64,000 nucleotides of DNA, taken from contig NC_092335.1 in assembly GCF_046630445.1 (NCBI RefSeq), positions 541,685,001 to 541,749,000 of the forward strand, in the 5' to 3' direction. The position numbers and the translations under genes are program-made. This stretch comes from Rutidosis leptorrhynchoides. Lineage: Eukaryota > Streptophyta > Magnoliopsida > Asterales > Asteraceae. How positions within the stretch are numbered: position 1 is the first letter of the stretch; each line of letters starts with the position of its first letter. Below are positions 36,246 to 50,035 of the stretch, one piece after another. Under the pieces are notes generated by a model. That model ran no database searches, had not been told where the DNA came from, and saw nothing but the letters and a program-made list of their open reading frames with translations.

Positions 36246-38506
36246 GATGGTAATTGGGATAAAAATCTAGTCTTGAAAATCTTGCATTGTTAATTCAAGA
36301 ATTGTGATTGTGTTCTTCCGGGTGTTAAAGTTTGAATTTTTTTTAAATGGGGAAGATAGAATTTGTTGAATTAATGAATCACAATGCAGGAATTCAATGA
36401 AATTTCTGGAATCTGAAATTGTATGTGAATGTAGGGAGTAGAGAGATCACCTTGTAGAACTGAATGAACCGAGTCTGAAGACTGAAACTGTGTTTTGTGA
36501 AAGAAATAGTAAAGTACATGATAAGTCCTTGTACTATAAGCAGCTCTACATTTCTAGTCTATTGACTTTTTATTTTTATTTCTATACAGAAACTATATTG
36601 GAAAAAAAAGGAGATCCGGATATTAAGTTTTTTTTTTTTTTTTTTTTTTTTTCCTTTTATGGAAATGAGAATCATACAGTCATACTAATCAAAATAATAA
36701 ACATGTAACATATTATCAGCAACGAGGTTCTTAGATGCTTGAAGTCCACTTTTTTTTAATTAAAAATGACAGGTTTGAAGCTTTTTAGGAGATGATTTGA
36801 GATCTAATCCAAACGTTTCGTCACTGTTTTAGCTTTGTAATTTTTTAATTTTTATTTTTTAAGTTATGAGCTTTTATGAACATTTATCTTTAATGGAGAT
36901 GAAACTCGAAGATAAATGATTGCGAGAACATGTTGTGGATAAATAATTTTCTATTAAAGTAAATTAAATAAATCTTCTTCATTTTCTTTTATAGAACATG
37001 CTAACGTCGATGTCAAATGACATAAATCAACAATCTTAAGCAGACAATGCCAAAAATGTCAATACGCTACTAAAGGTACAAAAATGTCAATAATGGCTAC
37101 TATGGTGGGTTACTATAAAGGCATAACATCTAGGGTGGTGTCAAAACTAATAGTAACAACTATCTATAGTAGGCATTTTTGTTCAAAATTCATCTTATTT
37201 ATGTTGGTGCCGATATGATAGCAATAAAGCATTTCATGTGTTTGAAATATTAAGTTTTAATTATCTTAGTACATAAACAATGTAATTATTTAAAAATACA
37301 ACATTATTACCAACCACAACGGCTCTATAGCAATGAGCTAAAAAGCATTACAAGGCATAAAACAAAGTAATTGATGTGTTAAACGGTGTAAGTGATGATT
37401 ATTTACGCAGTTAATGAAATATTTAGTCAAATTTAGCGAACGGTTATTCTCAAAATAATGTGAATTAAAAATGTAGGAGAGAGTTTCATGAGAAGAAATG
37501 AAAAATGAATTTTATTGAATAATCACATATGTCATAAGAAGTATAATTTTGTGAAACTTCATTTTTGAATTTTCTGTAGTTGTAACATCCCTCAATAGAA
37601 TTTGTCAAAGTCTAGTGGTACGATGGTTTGGAAACCAATCAAAAAAAAAAATAATGTAGTATATAGATTTGTTAACGATATGGTACCAATCTTAGTTTAG
37701 TGTGAAATATGTTTTATAGATTTGTTAACAAATATCAATTACATAATACTTCAAATTACATTATGCTTTGTATGAGATGGAACAAACACTAGGTTGAGTA
37801 AAAACATTATGGACTAACTCTTTCTTCTTGTTACGAAAAGTTGCAACATGAAGATTTTGCAATTTGTAGTAAAATGAGATGTTGTAAAAATACAGGGGGT
37901 TAATACTTAACATAGTGGAAATATAAAACAAAACGAAAGACAGCTAAGCGTGTTGACAAGCGAACGAGTGAGGGAGGTCGTGGACGGCACAACCTGGGTT
38001 ACTCTTTCTTGCACAAAACGACAAAACTATTTTATTGTATTTTTTAAATACAAATTTTTTAAAGATACTTATATCATATGAAAAATACATCCTGTTAAAG
38101 AAAACTACAAAAAATACATCCTACCTACACCAAAAAATATCTTAAAGTTTTTAATATCTAATCCTCAATTGAAGCATTAATTGTTACAGTAATTAGTTAC
38201 ATGATAATATCATGTGCCATTAAGATGAGGAGATTTGAGGACATAACATATGACTCGAGGACATTACATGAGGTCTATCTCTATGGTAGTAAACATATGA
38301 ACGTTGTAGTTCTTAGCGTACGAGAAGTCATGACGAGTTTAATTCAGTATTCATATTAATCTTCTTAGGGAATTTTGGAAAATTTGAAGTGGAGATATGG
38401 AGTGAGTATTAGTGTTCAAGTCGGAGTTAAAATTATATCACAAATATATTTTACTAATTTACAAGAAAAATAACAAATAAATATATATCATCACCGTGTG
38501 TGGTGA

Positions 38507-38736
38507 GTGGCGAATCCAGAATAAAAATTCAATGGGGTCTTAACTTTTTTTTTTTACAAAGTACTCTTTATAATTAGTAATTGTTTACCTTAAAAATCAT
38601 AAATTCCACAAATATATAGGGTCCTCTAGTTAAATTTAGTGGTGTCCTATATGATTTTAAGGGTATTTAATAACAAAATTATAAAAGATAGTGGGGTCAT
38701 GGGACCCCATGACCCTTTGTGTAGGATCGCCCCTAG
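38507..38736. mobile_element. probable small hAT-like element
   Basis: Left end GTGGCGAATCCAGAATAAA with AATGGGGTC soon after; right end, read inward, AGGGGCGATCCTACACAAA with CATGGGGTC soon after. Ends of the form GGCG(G)ATCC...GGGGTC are common in plant hAT-type MITEs. I could not confirm a target duplication. Confidence 0.45.
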
Positions 38737-38829
38737 TTGGAACCTTGACTAGAAAATGAACCTTAAATGTTAGAACTCTTGAATGAGTCAATCGTGTTCC
38801 TATCTCTTAGTAATGTGATTAGAGGACGG

Positions 38830-38830
<1 letters not shown>

Positions 38831-38909
<79 letters not shown>
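38831..38909. repeat. TA microsatellite
   Basis: About 39 perfect TA units in intergenic sequence. Confidence 0.97.
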
Positions 38910-38912
<3 letters not shown>

Positions 38913-40573
38913 CAAGACTCCCTAGTTAGTTGACGATAGTCATTGTTATATAATGTATTCAATAGAGCTGTGAAATAGACTTTGACCGATTGACTTATGC
39001 TCTCTTTGACATTCATGACATGCTCTCATAAAAATTCATCAAAATCCGGATTTCTCCTACACTCATAAATCGCAAAGCACAACAACACAAACACTTTCTG
39101 ATTTTGATATCATTATTCATTATCGTATTCAGTTTTAGAAAATCAAATTAAAATTAATTATTAAACTGCTACATGACTCGAAGTCTATTCATCATGAATA
39201 TCAAAAATCAATTTCTTGATTCATGTTCATTGATATTGCTCGGTTTATACATCTTTATCTTCGCATCGGGTTCCATTCGATTTCCGGTTTAATAATGAAG
39301 ATATTTTGATGATTTTAGTGGAAGATTACGCCTTTTATGTCAAGGTGGTGTTTTGGTTGTTAGTTGATGATTTATGGTGGTTTTCGAGTGTTTTCTTCTT
39401 GATTATGACCCTAAACCCTAAACTGTAAATCGGGCTAAATTTTGGAAAAAAACATCACATAAGATGAAGAAAAAAACGATGAAAAAAACTCTAATTAAAA
39501 CATTACTCATGATCCATGTTATCATTTATTTCTTCGAGCGTTTTTTCGGCAAAATAATAACATTCATTACAAAGTGTATTTTTTAAATGTTCATATTTTC
39601 ATGTGATCTTAATATTTGAAAAAAAAATTAAAAATAAAAAAATAAAAATAAAAAATTTACTTCTCCTTTTTCTAAAAAAGTGATCGCTCTTGATGATGAC
39701 ATATTTAATTTTAATAAAAGTGGCAGAAATATTTTGTCCCCATCTTTCGTTTCTGTCATCAAAATATTTACTTGCGAGTTTATTTTGTTAGTTAAATGGG
39801 ACCTGATCCAACATCATTTACTAAACATTATTATAGGGACGTACTTTTAAAATGGATATATGGAACCACTTTTTAAAATTTGACTAAGCAAATGCAGTGT
39901 ATGTTTATGTCATCAAATTGTGTTTTAGTATTGAGAGAGAACTACACGAACTTGTACATACTCGCATCATAAACTCAAGCTCACAACACAAACATATTTC
40001 TCAGTTCACTTATTAAATTAGTTTTGTCTATATCCTTCCACTTGTATTCAAAAATCCAGTTGAAATGTTAGATCACTAATCAATCATAGTGACATGCTTA
40101 CAACTTGCGTCACATGTCGTTACTACTATTAGATTGTAGCATATATAATGTTATACTACACTTTAATTTGGCTTTCAAGATGAGGTAATTGCCAGAATCT
40201 AATCTTAACCCAACCTACAATACAAATTATGAAAAGTTGACTATACATCAATTAATTACAAAATAGATGGAAAAGAAGAAATAAACAATGCAAGTCTAGA
40301 GGATCATTGTTCTTATTTCACTTTAAATGGAGAAAAAGACCATACACCTGAAGAATAATTCAGGTTAAAAGAATGCACCTCAAACCAATGACTCATCCCT
40401 ATTACTATTTTCACCCACTAAATTATCGAAAACAACGAAACACAGCCCCACTTATTGGTTAACTATGTTAGAAGTTAGCCTGCAGCTCTTATTAAACCGG
40501 ACATCCTTAATTTCCTACATCATTGCCGTTTACAACCCCAAGGGATTCACTATTCGACTCTACATTATGAGTG

Positions 40574-43500
40574 TTACTGAAGCAAGGTGGGCTTCAAATC
40601 TCCATTAACCTGTTTATTTTCAAGGGCATTTTCGTCTTTTTGGGTATTGAGAATTTTCCGCGGTCGTTTTGCAAGGAAACCTGCGGAGATCAGTGGTTTT
40701 AATTTTGTTTCAGATGAACTTGTTTTTACCGGTTTTTCAGAAGAACCTTGAATAGGTGACCTCATGAATGAATCAGGTTTCTCGGGCTTAGATTCAAGAT
40801 TTACAGAATCCGTTCCGTTAGCTTCTTCACCATTTAAGATAGAAGATGAAACCCCAACGATACCCTCAATATTGTTAATGACATCACTTTGATCAGAAGC
40901 AGATTTGTCTGTTCCGTTACTATTTTCGGTAGAACAATTAGTATCTATAAACGGTGGAGTGTCTACCTCAACGGCAACCATACAATCACTGTGACAATCT
41001 CCGTTATTACCTAAACTTGAAGAGCCCGTATTTGAATCTGCTGTGTGTAGTTCCATGGTACTATCGACAGAATTTTGAGATGTAGAAGCGTTTTCAGATA
41101 GAATATTAGCATGCATCAGAGTGTCACATTGTTCAGTAGCATCAGCCGATTCTGCATTCGGCGAGTAATTAACAGAATCCGGGCTTAAATTGGGCGTTTT
41201 TTCATGGGTGACATTTGATGTTTGAAGGTCATCTTTATTAGAAGTTTCTTCTATAGGATTTAAGCATGATTGTCTTGCAGAGACTCTGAGAAGAATTAGC
41301 AGAAAACAATGAAAATGTCAATCGGTTTGGCCAGTAAACATAAATGTGAAACTATACGGGACAATTTCAACCCACTGGTTATGAGATGGGTTTCAAAGGT
41401 TTATGTGTTTATCTGTCACAGGTCAACCAAACAAATCAAATAGGTAAAACAGGGAAAACGATTATATGTACTACAAAAACTTTCTAAATTATATTATTCA
41501 GAAAATTAGAATAGATGATGTAATATTGGTGATCACATTTGACACACTAAGTCTTGAAATGTAATTTTTATTAAAGGCATTTTGAAAAAGACCATTCAGG
41601 AGAGTAAACAAAATCTATGATGTTTGAGATATGTGGATTTTCATCCTATGTCTTACAATTTTGAGACTGGATTTTCCTGGTATTATTTGGTTATCAGACT
41701 CAGATTCTCAGGTTTCTTCTAATACGGGTTATTCTTGAAGCTTATACTACCGTCATTTAATGGACAGTGAAAAATACCAGTAGTCACTTAAAATACATTG
41801 TAGACTAATCACATAACAAAAATAAATAACGCATAAGTACATAGGATTGAAAAAACATATACCTGCTATACAGCAGCATATAAGCTCCTTGAGAAAGCAC
41901 TTCATCCAGTTCAACTGCATCGACCTGCAACAAGTGTTAGCTAGTTACGTTTGTGAAATGAACTAATTACACAGAAGATTCGAGAGATAACATTACAAAC
42001 TTGATGGATTTCAAATACATTAGTTCTGTAATTTTACATGATTATTATAGAAAAAACCTTTTAGAACTTGAATAGTTCATAGTATTGATTTTTATCAATA
42101 TTTATTAAATTACAAAATTTTATAACGCATGAATTGAAGAAGTTACTTTTTTTTAACGGCAGTGTTAAGGTCGCTTACGGGGGCCATTAGCCACCCACCC
42201 GATCATATCCAAACACCCCGTTGACGGAACCTTGAGAGATATATGGGCAGAACCTTGCATGTATTGCTGAAGTTATGATGATTCATGATGAATTTTAGCG
42301 CCCCCCCCCCACAAAAAAAAAAAACTACCTCCCTCAAGAAAACTAAATAAGTTAACTAAAGGCAATATCTAACCATCTACTTAGAAATGAGTCGACTTGG
42401 GTGATGTTTTATGTCAGACATGTTAAAAGTCACCATAAAATACAGACCCTCGTATATAGTTTAATTAACAGATATTCAATTATGTAATAAAAGTTCGCAA
42501 ATTTACTATTTTTGTATGACTTTTGTAGATGGACAAAACGGCCAGCCACGCAAGCTCGGTTTCACATGTACTCAAAGATTGTTTGATTGCTTCTATGCTA
42601 ATTTATTAAACAAAAACTCTAATCCACACACACACAGACCCGCCCAAACACACATTAGGGATCTCACCTTGCAGTCATCAATTCGGTACCAGTTTCCAGA
42701 GAAGTCCTTTGTATAACAAATGTAGTGACCAAAGTATGATGCATTCAGCATGTCCACATGGACAACAACAGCATATAGCTTGTACTTATCATTGCTATTT
42801 GCACCCTCACTCATGTAAGGACTAAGATCTAATGTTTCTGGAAATGTCACCCTCTTATTAAGTTTACCGTATCTCCCGCTCTGCAATGCAAAATCATTTA
42901 AAATTTGTATTAAAAATATGTTACACAAAAAGATTACAACCCATACCAATTGAAATTCATTTTAAACCCAACATAACATAATGTCCATGGGTGAATGTGC
43001 AGATGGATAACACAAATTGCACGGACCTGAAATCTCTTCAAAGCAATGGTGAGAATATTTGGAGCCATATTAATGTTTAATCTTTTCCATGCCAATACAT
43101 AGTCATTACATCTGCAAAATATGCACATATATTGATGTAGAAATTAATCCCTTATGACTTTTGGAGTTTGTTAAGTCATATTAAGAAATATCAAGAGTAT
43201 GTAGACTGAATAAGTTGCAATTATAAGAAATACATAATAAAACAACAATGAAAAGAACGAATATTACCCATCACACTTGTACTTATTTTCTCCATCAAGC
43301 CATTCTTTGGCTGTAAATTGATCCAAACATTCCTCAAGAGATGCAGCATCCCCATTAATCTCTACAGTCAAATCCATCATGTTTTCAAATTGATTCGATA
43401 CATTATTGCATTTTGCACAGATCACCTACAAAGTATTGCGGACACTCTTATCATTAGATAAATGTAAGTCCTTAACAAAACATATATAAATGCTACAAGT

Positions 43501-46113
43501 TTTAATAGTCACCCATTCGATAATAAATAACTACCGTTCGGTTAGTGAGCCTATATGTGATGTATAACAATAAATATTTGTAATAAAAATGATGCAATAA
43601 TATAGTCCAAAATATATCATATACTTAAATCCTCATATGAGTCATATCCAGAACTTTACACGTTGAAACATATACTTTAAACATGTATGATATAAAAATG
43701 ACCAAAAAGATACTATAAAAATTATTTGCAAAGACACCTGTGATTGAAGGCGACCCCCAAATATATGTTGAATAAGGGTTGTCTCCTGAGAACTAGGATG
43801 CACAGCTTGTTCTCCACCGTATACATCAAGACAAACTGATTGCATTGTATCAATAACAAACCTATCATATACGCAAGTTACGCAATCAGTAATTAATTAA
43901 TGTTTGCATAAATAAGATTGTAAATTCTTCAACAATGCAATATATGCTTTATTTATTTATTTATTTAGACAAATTTGAAATAACAGAAACCTCATGAACT
44001 CGTGTGCATCCTCCTGTTTTCCATAGCCAAAATTACCACCAATATTTGGCAATCGTGACAAAATATTGATTGGTGAAAAAGCATGATTACTTCGGCTGAC
44101 TCTTTCCATATGAGTTTCAAGTTCGCACAAGAAACACCAGTCGTTCCGCCGACCTGATAAACCGAATGTATGTCTTATCTATAACTGGCTAGATAAACCG
44201 ACAATAAAATGGGCCAAACGGATTGGAAGTCACTTAACGTGTGAATTAAACGCATAAAACCTCCTAAATAACTTTACTGATAAAGTTGGATTATCATTGA
44301 ACTAATACATTTTGTAATTTATACAAACAGTAACTATTTTAAAGATCGTAGAAGCTCCGGAAAAATAGTGTCCCAGATCAACATGACTAGACCTAAATCG
44401 ATTTGGCATGTACCGAAAGATACCCGTTTTCAACCCGAACCAGTTATGACCCAATACCCAAACCACTCCCCCCACTCATTTTTGACACCTCTAGACAAAA
44501 TATTGAGAGAAAGAGAAGAGCCAATTACATTCCCTCCGATGACCGTTCTCCAGTAAATAAGCAGTAAGTGGCCGAGTGTAAGTTAAACATTGCATGACTA
44601 CATTGGCAAAGCAACTGTCAAAAAAGAAAGGTATAAGAGGTCCAAACAACAGATAACAAAAACAATAATCTAATAAAGCATAAGCAATATATATTTGTTC
44701 ATTAACTTAGTCATAGGTATAAACCTGTTTCCACAATTCAGAAGCCCACATGGAGGAAATCCTTGGTTCCTCCAGTTAAAGAGCTCTACAAATTTGTCAT
44801 AGGGAAAAAGGACCTGAAACATAAGTTATTTAAAAGGATATTAGCAACCACAAACGCTAAAGATATTAGCAACCACAAACTAAAATTAAAAAAAAAAAAA
44901 AATTGAACAGAAAAGGACACCAAATTAAACCTTTTTTAACTGCGTAGAGGTCCCAGCGCCAGGGACAAGTGCAACTGCAGTACAACGTCTTCTTCCTTGA
45001 AAGCCTGATTTGCTGGACAGCCGAAATTCATCACATTTTTTCTTGTGCCCGGGCCAATGAGATTTTTGACAAGATTCCGAGCTAAAAGATCGTATACAAA
45101 AAATTAAAACTTGAGAAAACAAACAAAAAGTAAATAAAAAGGTCCGAATCGTTCAAGAATCTGAAACATAAGAGTAGCATTATCATCTGGCAAAACAGAC
45201 TTCGCAGAAATTCAGCATATCAGATAATAATTCACGAGAGAAAGGTCAAAATACATCATAAAAGTTACAATATGCATGTGGCTCAAAGAAATCAAACTTA
45301 ACTCCACAGACAATTATATTCAATAACCGCAACTGATTTTTCTAAATTACGGGTCAACAAATACAGCACTTTCAGTAATAATCAAAAATAAAAAGTTTTC
45401 AGAAACATCAAAATTCCTTATAAGACACAATCAGTAGACCTTACCAAACAAACTTCCAATTAAATTGGTCGAAAACAGCTCTAACACGCTATATTCGAAA
45501 CTTATATAACCACGCCATATTCTCTTAGATATCACCTATACTAATACTTTCAATCTCATTCTACCTATGGCCAGAACCAAAATCAATCTTATCACTTTAT
45601 AATTCGAATTAACGCAACATCAATTCAACTGAGAAAGCTAGGGCTTTTAACCTAAATACAGCTTACAAAAAATTTAACTACCTAAAAAAAAAAAAAAAAC
45701 TGTACACCTATGTACTAATCAATATCATATCACATAATTTCAATAGTATACACATATATACATATATAACTATATATAAAAAGTGCGTATGCAAGCATAA
45801 TGTAATGTATATACCAATATTTAACAAATTTACATCGCGCACACTGCTTCGTCGTCAAGCTACCACAAACAGCACACGAATCACGTGACGAAACAAGGCC
45901 AGGCATCGTTGAAGATGAAACGACGTCGGATTGAATAGATGATAATAGCAAATGAGAATTGGAATTGGAATTGGAATGTTGGTCGCCGAAAACAACAAAG
46001 TATTTAGCGGCAGTGTGTTTAATAAAATAAATTAAACCAAAAACAATTGCGAAAGCTGTGATTCCGTACTGTAAATAGCGATTGAGATCCAAAGAAGAAC
46101 TATAGTCATGCAT
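40574..46113 (-). CDS. MYND-type ubiquitin-specific protease (UBP18/19-like), 11 exons
   Basis: A deubiquitinase that cuts ubiquitin from proteins. Exons: 46113-45815, 45081-44931, 44813-44725, 44614-44529, 44153-43991, 43861-43738, 43425-43268, 43111-43027, 42880-42668, 41924-41863, 41285-40574. All sites are GT-AG and 2142 nt close in phase to 713 residues. A hydrophobic segment lies at about 14-32, suggesting membrane anchoring. The MYND zinc finger spans Cys80-Cys116 (CAVC, CARC, CSESCQ, HKKKC). The Cys box GLLNCGNSCFAN has the catalytic Cys near 181. The His box GHYICY is near 436-441, with an Asp pair shortly after. The last 237 codons form a Ser/Asn/Glu-rich tail. MYND plus USP marks plant UBP15-19; the length and N-terminal helix favour UBP18/19. 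Confidence 0.92.
42148..42272. repeat. possible SINE fragment in UBP intron 9
   Basis: A T run followed by AACGGCAGTGTTAAGG and a GC-rich body, unlike the AT-rich intron around it. Weak flanking similarity (GAAGTTAC and GAAGTTAT) could be a target duplication. In that case it would be a minus-oriented, A-tailed retroposon. No Pol III boxes could be assigned. Confidence 0.3.
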
Positions 46114-49100
46114 CGATATTTATAAGATTATGATTATATGATGATAGTTAGGGTTTTTCATGGGTGATTCATTCGGCGAAAAAACAGGGGAAATTGTAGG
46201 CAGTAGTAGTGATCCAATTTGGGGGTTCTGTTTTGTGGTTAATGGTTTTTGGAATTATTGAGATTTTTTTTTCGCGGAGTTGTAGAATTTGCCAAAACAA
46301 AAACAGGAAATAATAATCTAGAAAATTAATTAATTATTAATACGGTGTCTAGTCCTACCAAATTACCAAATCCATATTTCCATATTTAGTTTAAAAAATC
46401 TATAAAGTGAATCAATCAATTTAATGTATTCTATAAAGTGAACCATCAAAAGTGAATTGATGTACTTGATGGATATACAAACGACATAAGTATTAAAACA
46501 GTCTATATAGTTTTAAGTAGTTATTTACTTAAATAGTCGGTGTAAATTATAATATGCATTATTGGTCACTAAATTTATTTATTTATTTTATCTCAAATAC
46601 AATCATTTAATCTAACGACAACTAACAATCCGTTAAGTTCCAACCATGTGACATTCACGTCATCAACTTATTACCCTACGTATATGTATAACAACGTCTT
46701 CAACTGATTACCTTACTTAATTGCTTAACTTCTGATTCATGTTGCACGAGTAAAAAAAAGAGTGCAGAAGTGAACATCCCTGTGATGGTTCATAATCAAG
46801 GATGGATTAGGAGACATGAGTTATGCGATTACCAACACATGTATGGTAAGCAGCGTTTATGATTGTTCAATTTCGATTAATACATAGGGTCAGTTTATTC
46901 TATATGCGACAGTTTCATGTTTATGCATATAGGTCCATGTTGCAACAGTTATGTTGCTGCTCGTTTTCTGTTTGGTTTGTAAGTTACAACATAGTTGCTA
47001 CCTGTAATTCGTTTAGTTTGTAGGTTGCAGCATAAGTGATATTGTTTGTATTATGTACAGCTCAAGCATTTTATATATTAATAATATATATTTTGCTTTT
47101 AAAAAAATTATTAATAAGACAGATGATTAAACTTTTTTTTTTATGTTGATTACAGTTGCAAACAAGGAAATATAAATCATTAATTTACATCATCCTGTCA
47201 GTTCAAGTATTAAAATCAAAATTTGTTTGTCATTTTATCTCAAATATTTAGTTGCTTGAACTTTGATTTCTAACATCAAGATTACATTTGCTTTAATTAG
47301 GTTTGATACAAGTTTGCCAAGTGAACATTTTGATTGGGATTGTTCAAGTGTATGAAAGATGTTTGATGAAATGTTCGAGAGAAATAGAGTTACATAGTAT
47401 GATTTATGTTACACCTACTTTAAGTTTGAGTTTGGTAAGTACTGTTGTTATTAGTTTTATTAGGCTTGACATTATTTAGTATTGTTTTTAGTTAAGGAAA
47501 ACTTTAATTATTCCTATGTAATAATCTGATTGTAAAAATTTTTGTTTGTTTGTTTAATGTTGTTGTGCAACATTAAAGGTGCAGTGTTCGTTGAGCTACA
47601 AATATGGCTTTTGAATTGATGAACCAACCATTATTTAGTGAATGTTTGCTGCATAGAGGCTAATTCAGTTCGTGATATTTTAAGGGTGATTTAGTTTGTA
47701 GATGTTTCAATTTTGTTACTACATATCTTTTTAGCAATATATGGTTAACTTGTTTCCTTTTTGTGTCATTTCTTAGTAAATATTTTATAGTTAGATGTTT
47801 TTGTTGAATTAAATTGAGTTGGCTAGATATAAATATTAAGTTATGTTTAAAAATTGCTTTATGTTTAAAAATTGCATCAGTTTTGTATATGTTAGGATAG
47901 GATGATATGGTTTATGTTAATATTGAATTTTGTTTAGTAGGATTATAAATTTAGTTAGATCTGACAATATGGACTCATTTAAAGAAATTAAAGTTATGAA
48001 CTCTGAACCCATTATGATCAGTTTGTTCTTTAGTTTTGAGCATTCTTGTGAAGTTTTGCAACAACTATACTGAAAACATGTTGGCTTGAGTATGTTCTGA
48101 ATATCTGCAACTATCTATGCACATATTAAATAGCGGAGCTAGTGGGGTGGTTTATGGGTGTTGAGCTACCCCCAACTAGTCCAAGTACATTGAGTTTATA
48201 TTAGCCAAAATTATTTACTTTTTGTGGAGCCCTTACAAAATTTGAGTAAATTTTTTTAGTTTGGCCCAGTTACTTTAGTGGTCTTTTATCAAATCTGGAA
48301 AGAAAAAAAAGTAAATGTCAAGAGTTTAACTACGAAAAACCTTACAACTTTGTAAGTATAATTGGTCCGATCTTCTTTTTTCTCTTATTTAACTATTTAT
48401 AGTTTACTTACTTCTATATTCCATTAACATATTGTGAATTTCAGTTAGTTTCTTATCTATAGTTTCTATTAAAATCCTTATTATTAGGCTAATTCTTTTG
48501 TTAAAAAAATTAAAAAATAAAAGGAAAAAATCTAAACATGGTGGGTGATGTCATTAATCTAAATAATTTTAAATTATAATTAAATCTTATTAATTAATTA
48601 TTATTATTAAATCTTATTAATAATTATTTTAATTATTAGAATTAAATAATTTTGAGTTATTTTAATTAATTATTTTGAATTGAGTGCGAAAAGGTATAAA
48701 AGCTAGACATATATTTAAATTTACACTTTTAAAATAAAATGACAATCAATATTATCTCTTATGATTGGATGTGAATTGTTTAATATGCATTTTAGGTATT
48801 TGATGAAATATTCAGCTGACGAGTTTCTTAGTCGGACTTTGTGATTTCACGGGTCATTAAACTAAATCACTTTAGCATTTACGTTCACTTAATACCTAAA
48901 ACATATTATTAAACTGTTTCGTTTAAACAAACCCGTGGTTCTACGGGTCATTTCACTAGTATATGATAATTTTACTAACGAATGTTTTATATCAGTTAAG
49001 AATATTGTTAATTATTTATTAATAATTACTCATTTATTTTATGATGGTTATTAGTAATTATTGTTATTGCTTTATAGTTTATTTAAGTAAAATAACTATT

Positions 49101-49321
49101 GGTAATTTATTTGACTTTTACGATATATTTTTTTACTTTATTATCTTTTTATAAAATAAAAGCTATGTGTTTTTCCTTATTCGGGTTACATGAAAGAGCG
49201 CTTATTTTCAACTATGATGTGTGCAGCCAAATAGGAATTGCATGTGACCGTTTTGCGAACCTTCCGTGATCACTTACAGATTTGAACATACAATCTCTCG
49301 CAAAGAGTATAAGGCCCTAAT
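46114..49321. other. intergenic upstream of UBP
   Basis: The first few hundred bases should hold the UBP promoter and 5' untranslated region. Beyond that the sequence is AT-rich, without a supported coding region. A Helitron-type end is noted separately. A stretch near 48130-48320 (AGCGGAGCTAGTGGGG onward) looks like a transposon remnant of unknown class. Confidence 0.45.
48925..48959 (+). mobile_element. Helitron-type 3' terminus
   Basis: A hairpin ACCCGT-loop-ACGGGT (48931-48936 with 48943-48948) is followed 11 bases later by a terminal CTAG, then T. Helitrons end in a short hairpin plus CTRR, inserted between A and T. The 5' TC end was not found, so the element's length is unknown. It would be a non-autonomous member. 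Confidence 0.55.
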
Positions 49322-49737
49322 TGTAGTGACCCGGGAATTTCCGACCAAATTTAAACTTGATCTTTATATGAATTCGACACAATAAGCAAAGTCTGTAATG
49401 TTGAGTCTCAAAAAACTTTGAACTGTGTTCATGTATACACTTGACCTTGACTAATCCCGACGATTCACGAACAATTGTTGTTAATAAAATATGTATATAT
49501 ATATATATGTATATATAACTGTAATTATATATATAATAATTTGTAAATATAAAATATAAAAAATAAACAATAGAAATAAATATGTAAAATAAGATACATT
49601 ATATTATATATATATATATTTTTTTATCCAATATAAGTTATTACATAATATAAATTATAAACGATAACATGTAATATTAAATCATTAAAATTTTATACAA
49701 CAATAACAATACTCTCATTACTATAAGAAGTATTAGT

Positions 49738-49796
<59 letters not shown>

Positions 49797-49982
49797 GTGT
49801 GATAAATTAAAATTATTATAATATTATCATTAATAATATTATTGTTATAAAACTTATAAATATTATTATTATCAATAATATAATTATTTTTACCATCACA
49901 TTATTATAAAGTGTTACTATTATTATTTATAATATTAAGAAGTATTATTATTATAATTATATTTAATAACTAATGAGACTAA

Positions 49983-50035
<53 letters not shown>

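Larger units (their letters stand above)
36246..40573. other. intergenic between CNGC and UBP
   Basis: The right end of CNGC (36246 to about 36500) should hold its promoter and 5' untranslated region. The rest is AT-rich with a T run (36629-36651), a long TA tract, a hAT-like piece and no coding region that I can support. The two genes point the same way, so the 3' end of UBP lies near 40300-40573. Confidence 0.5.

Noticed and set aside
39408-39425. Two tandem CCCTAAA units, telomere-like
   Set aside because: Two units are a common telo-box-sized chance match and do not support an interstitial telomere.
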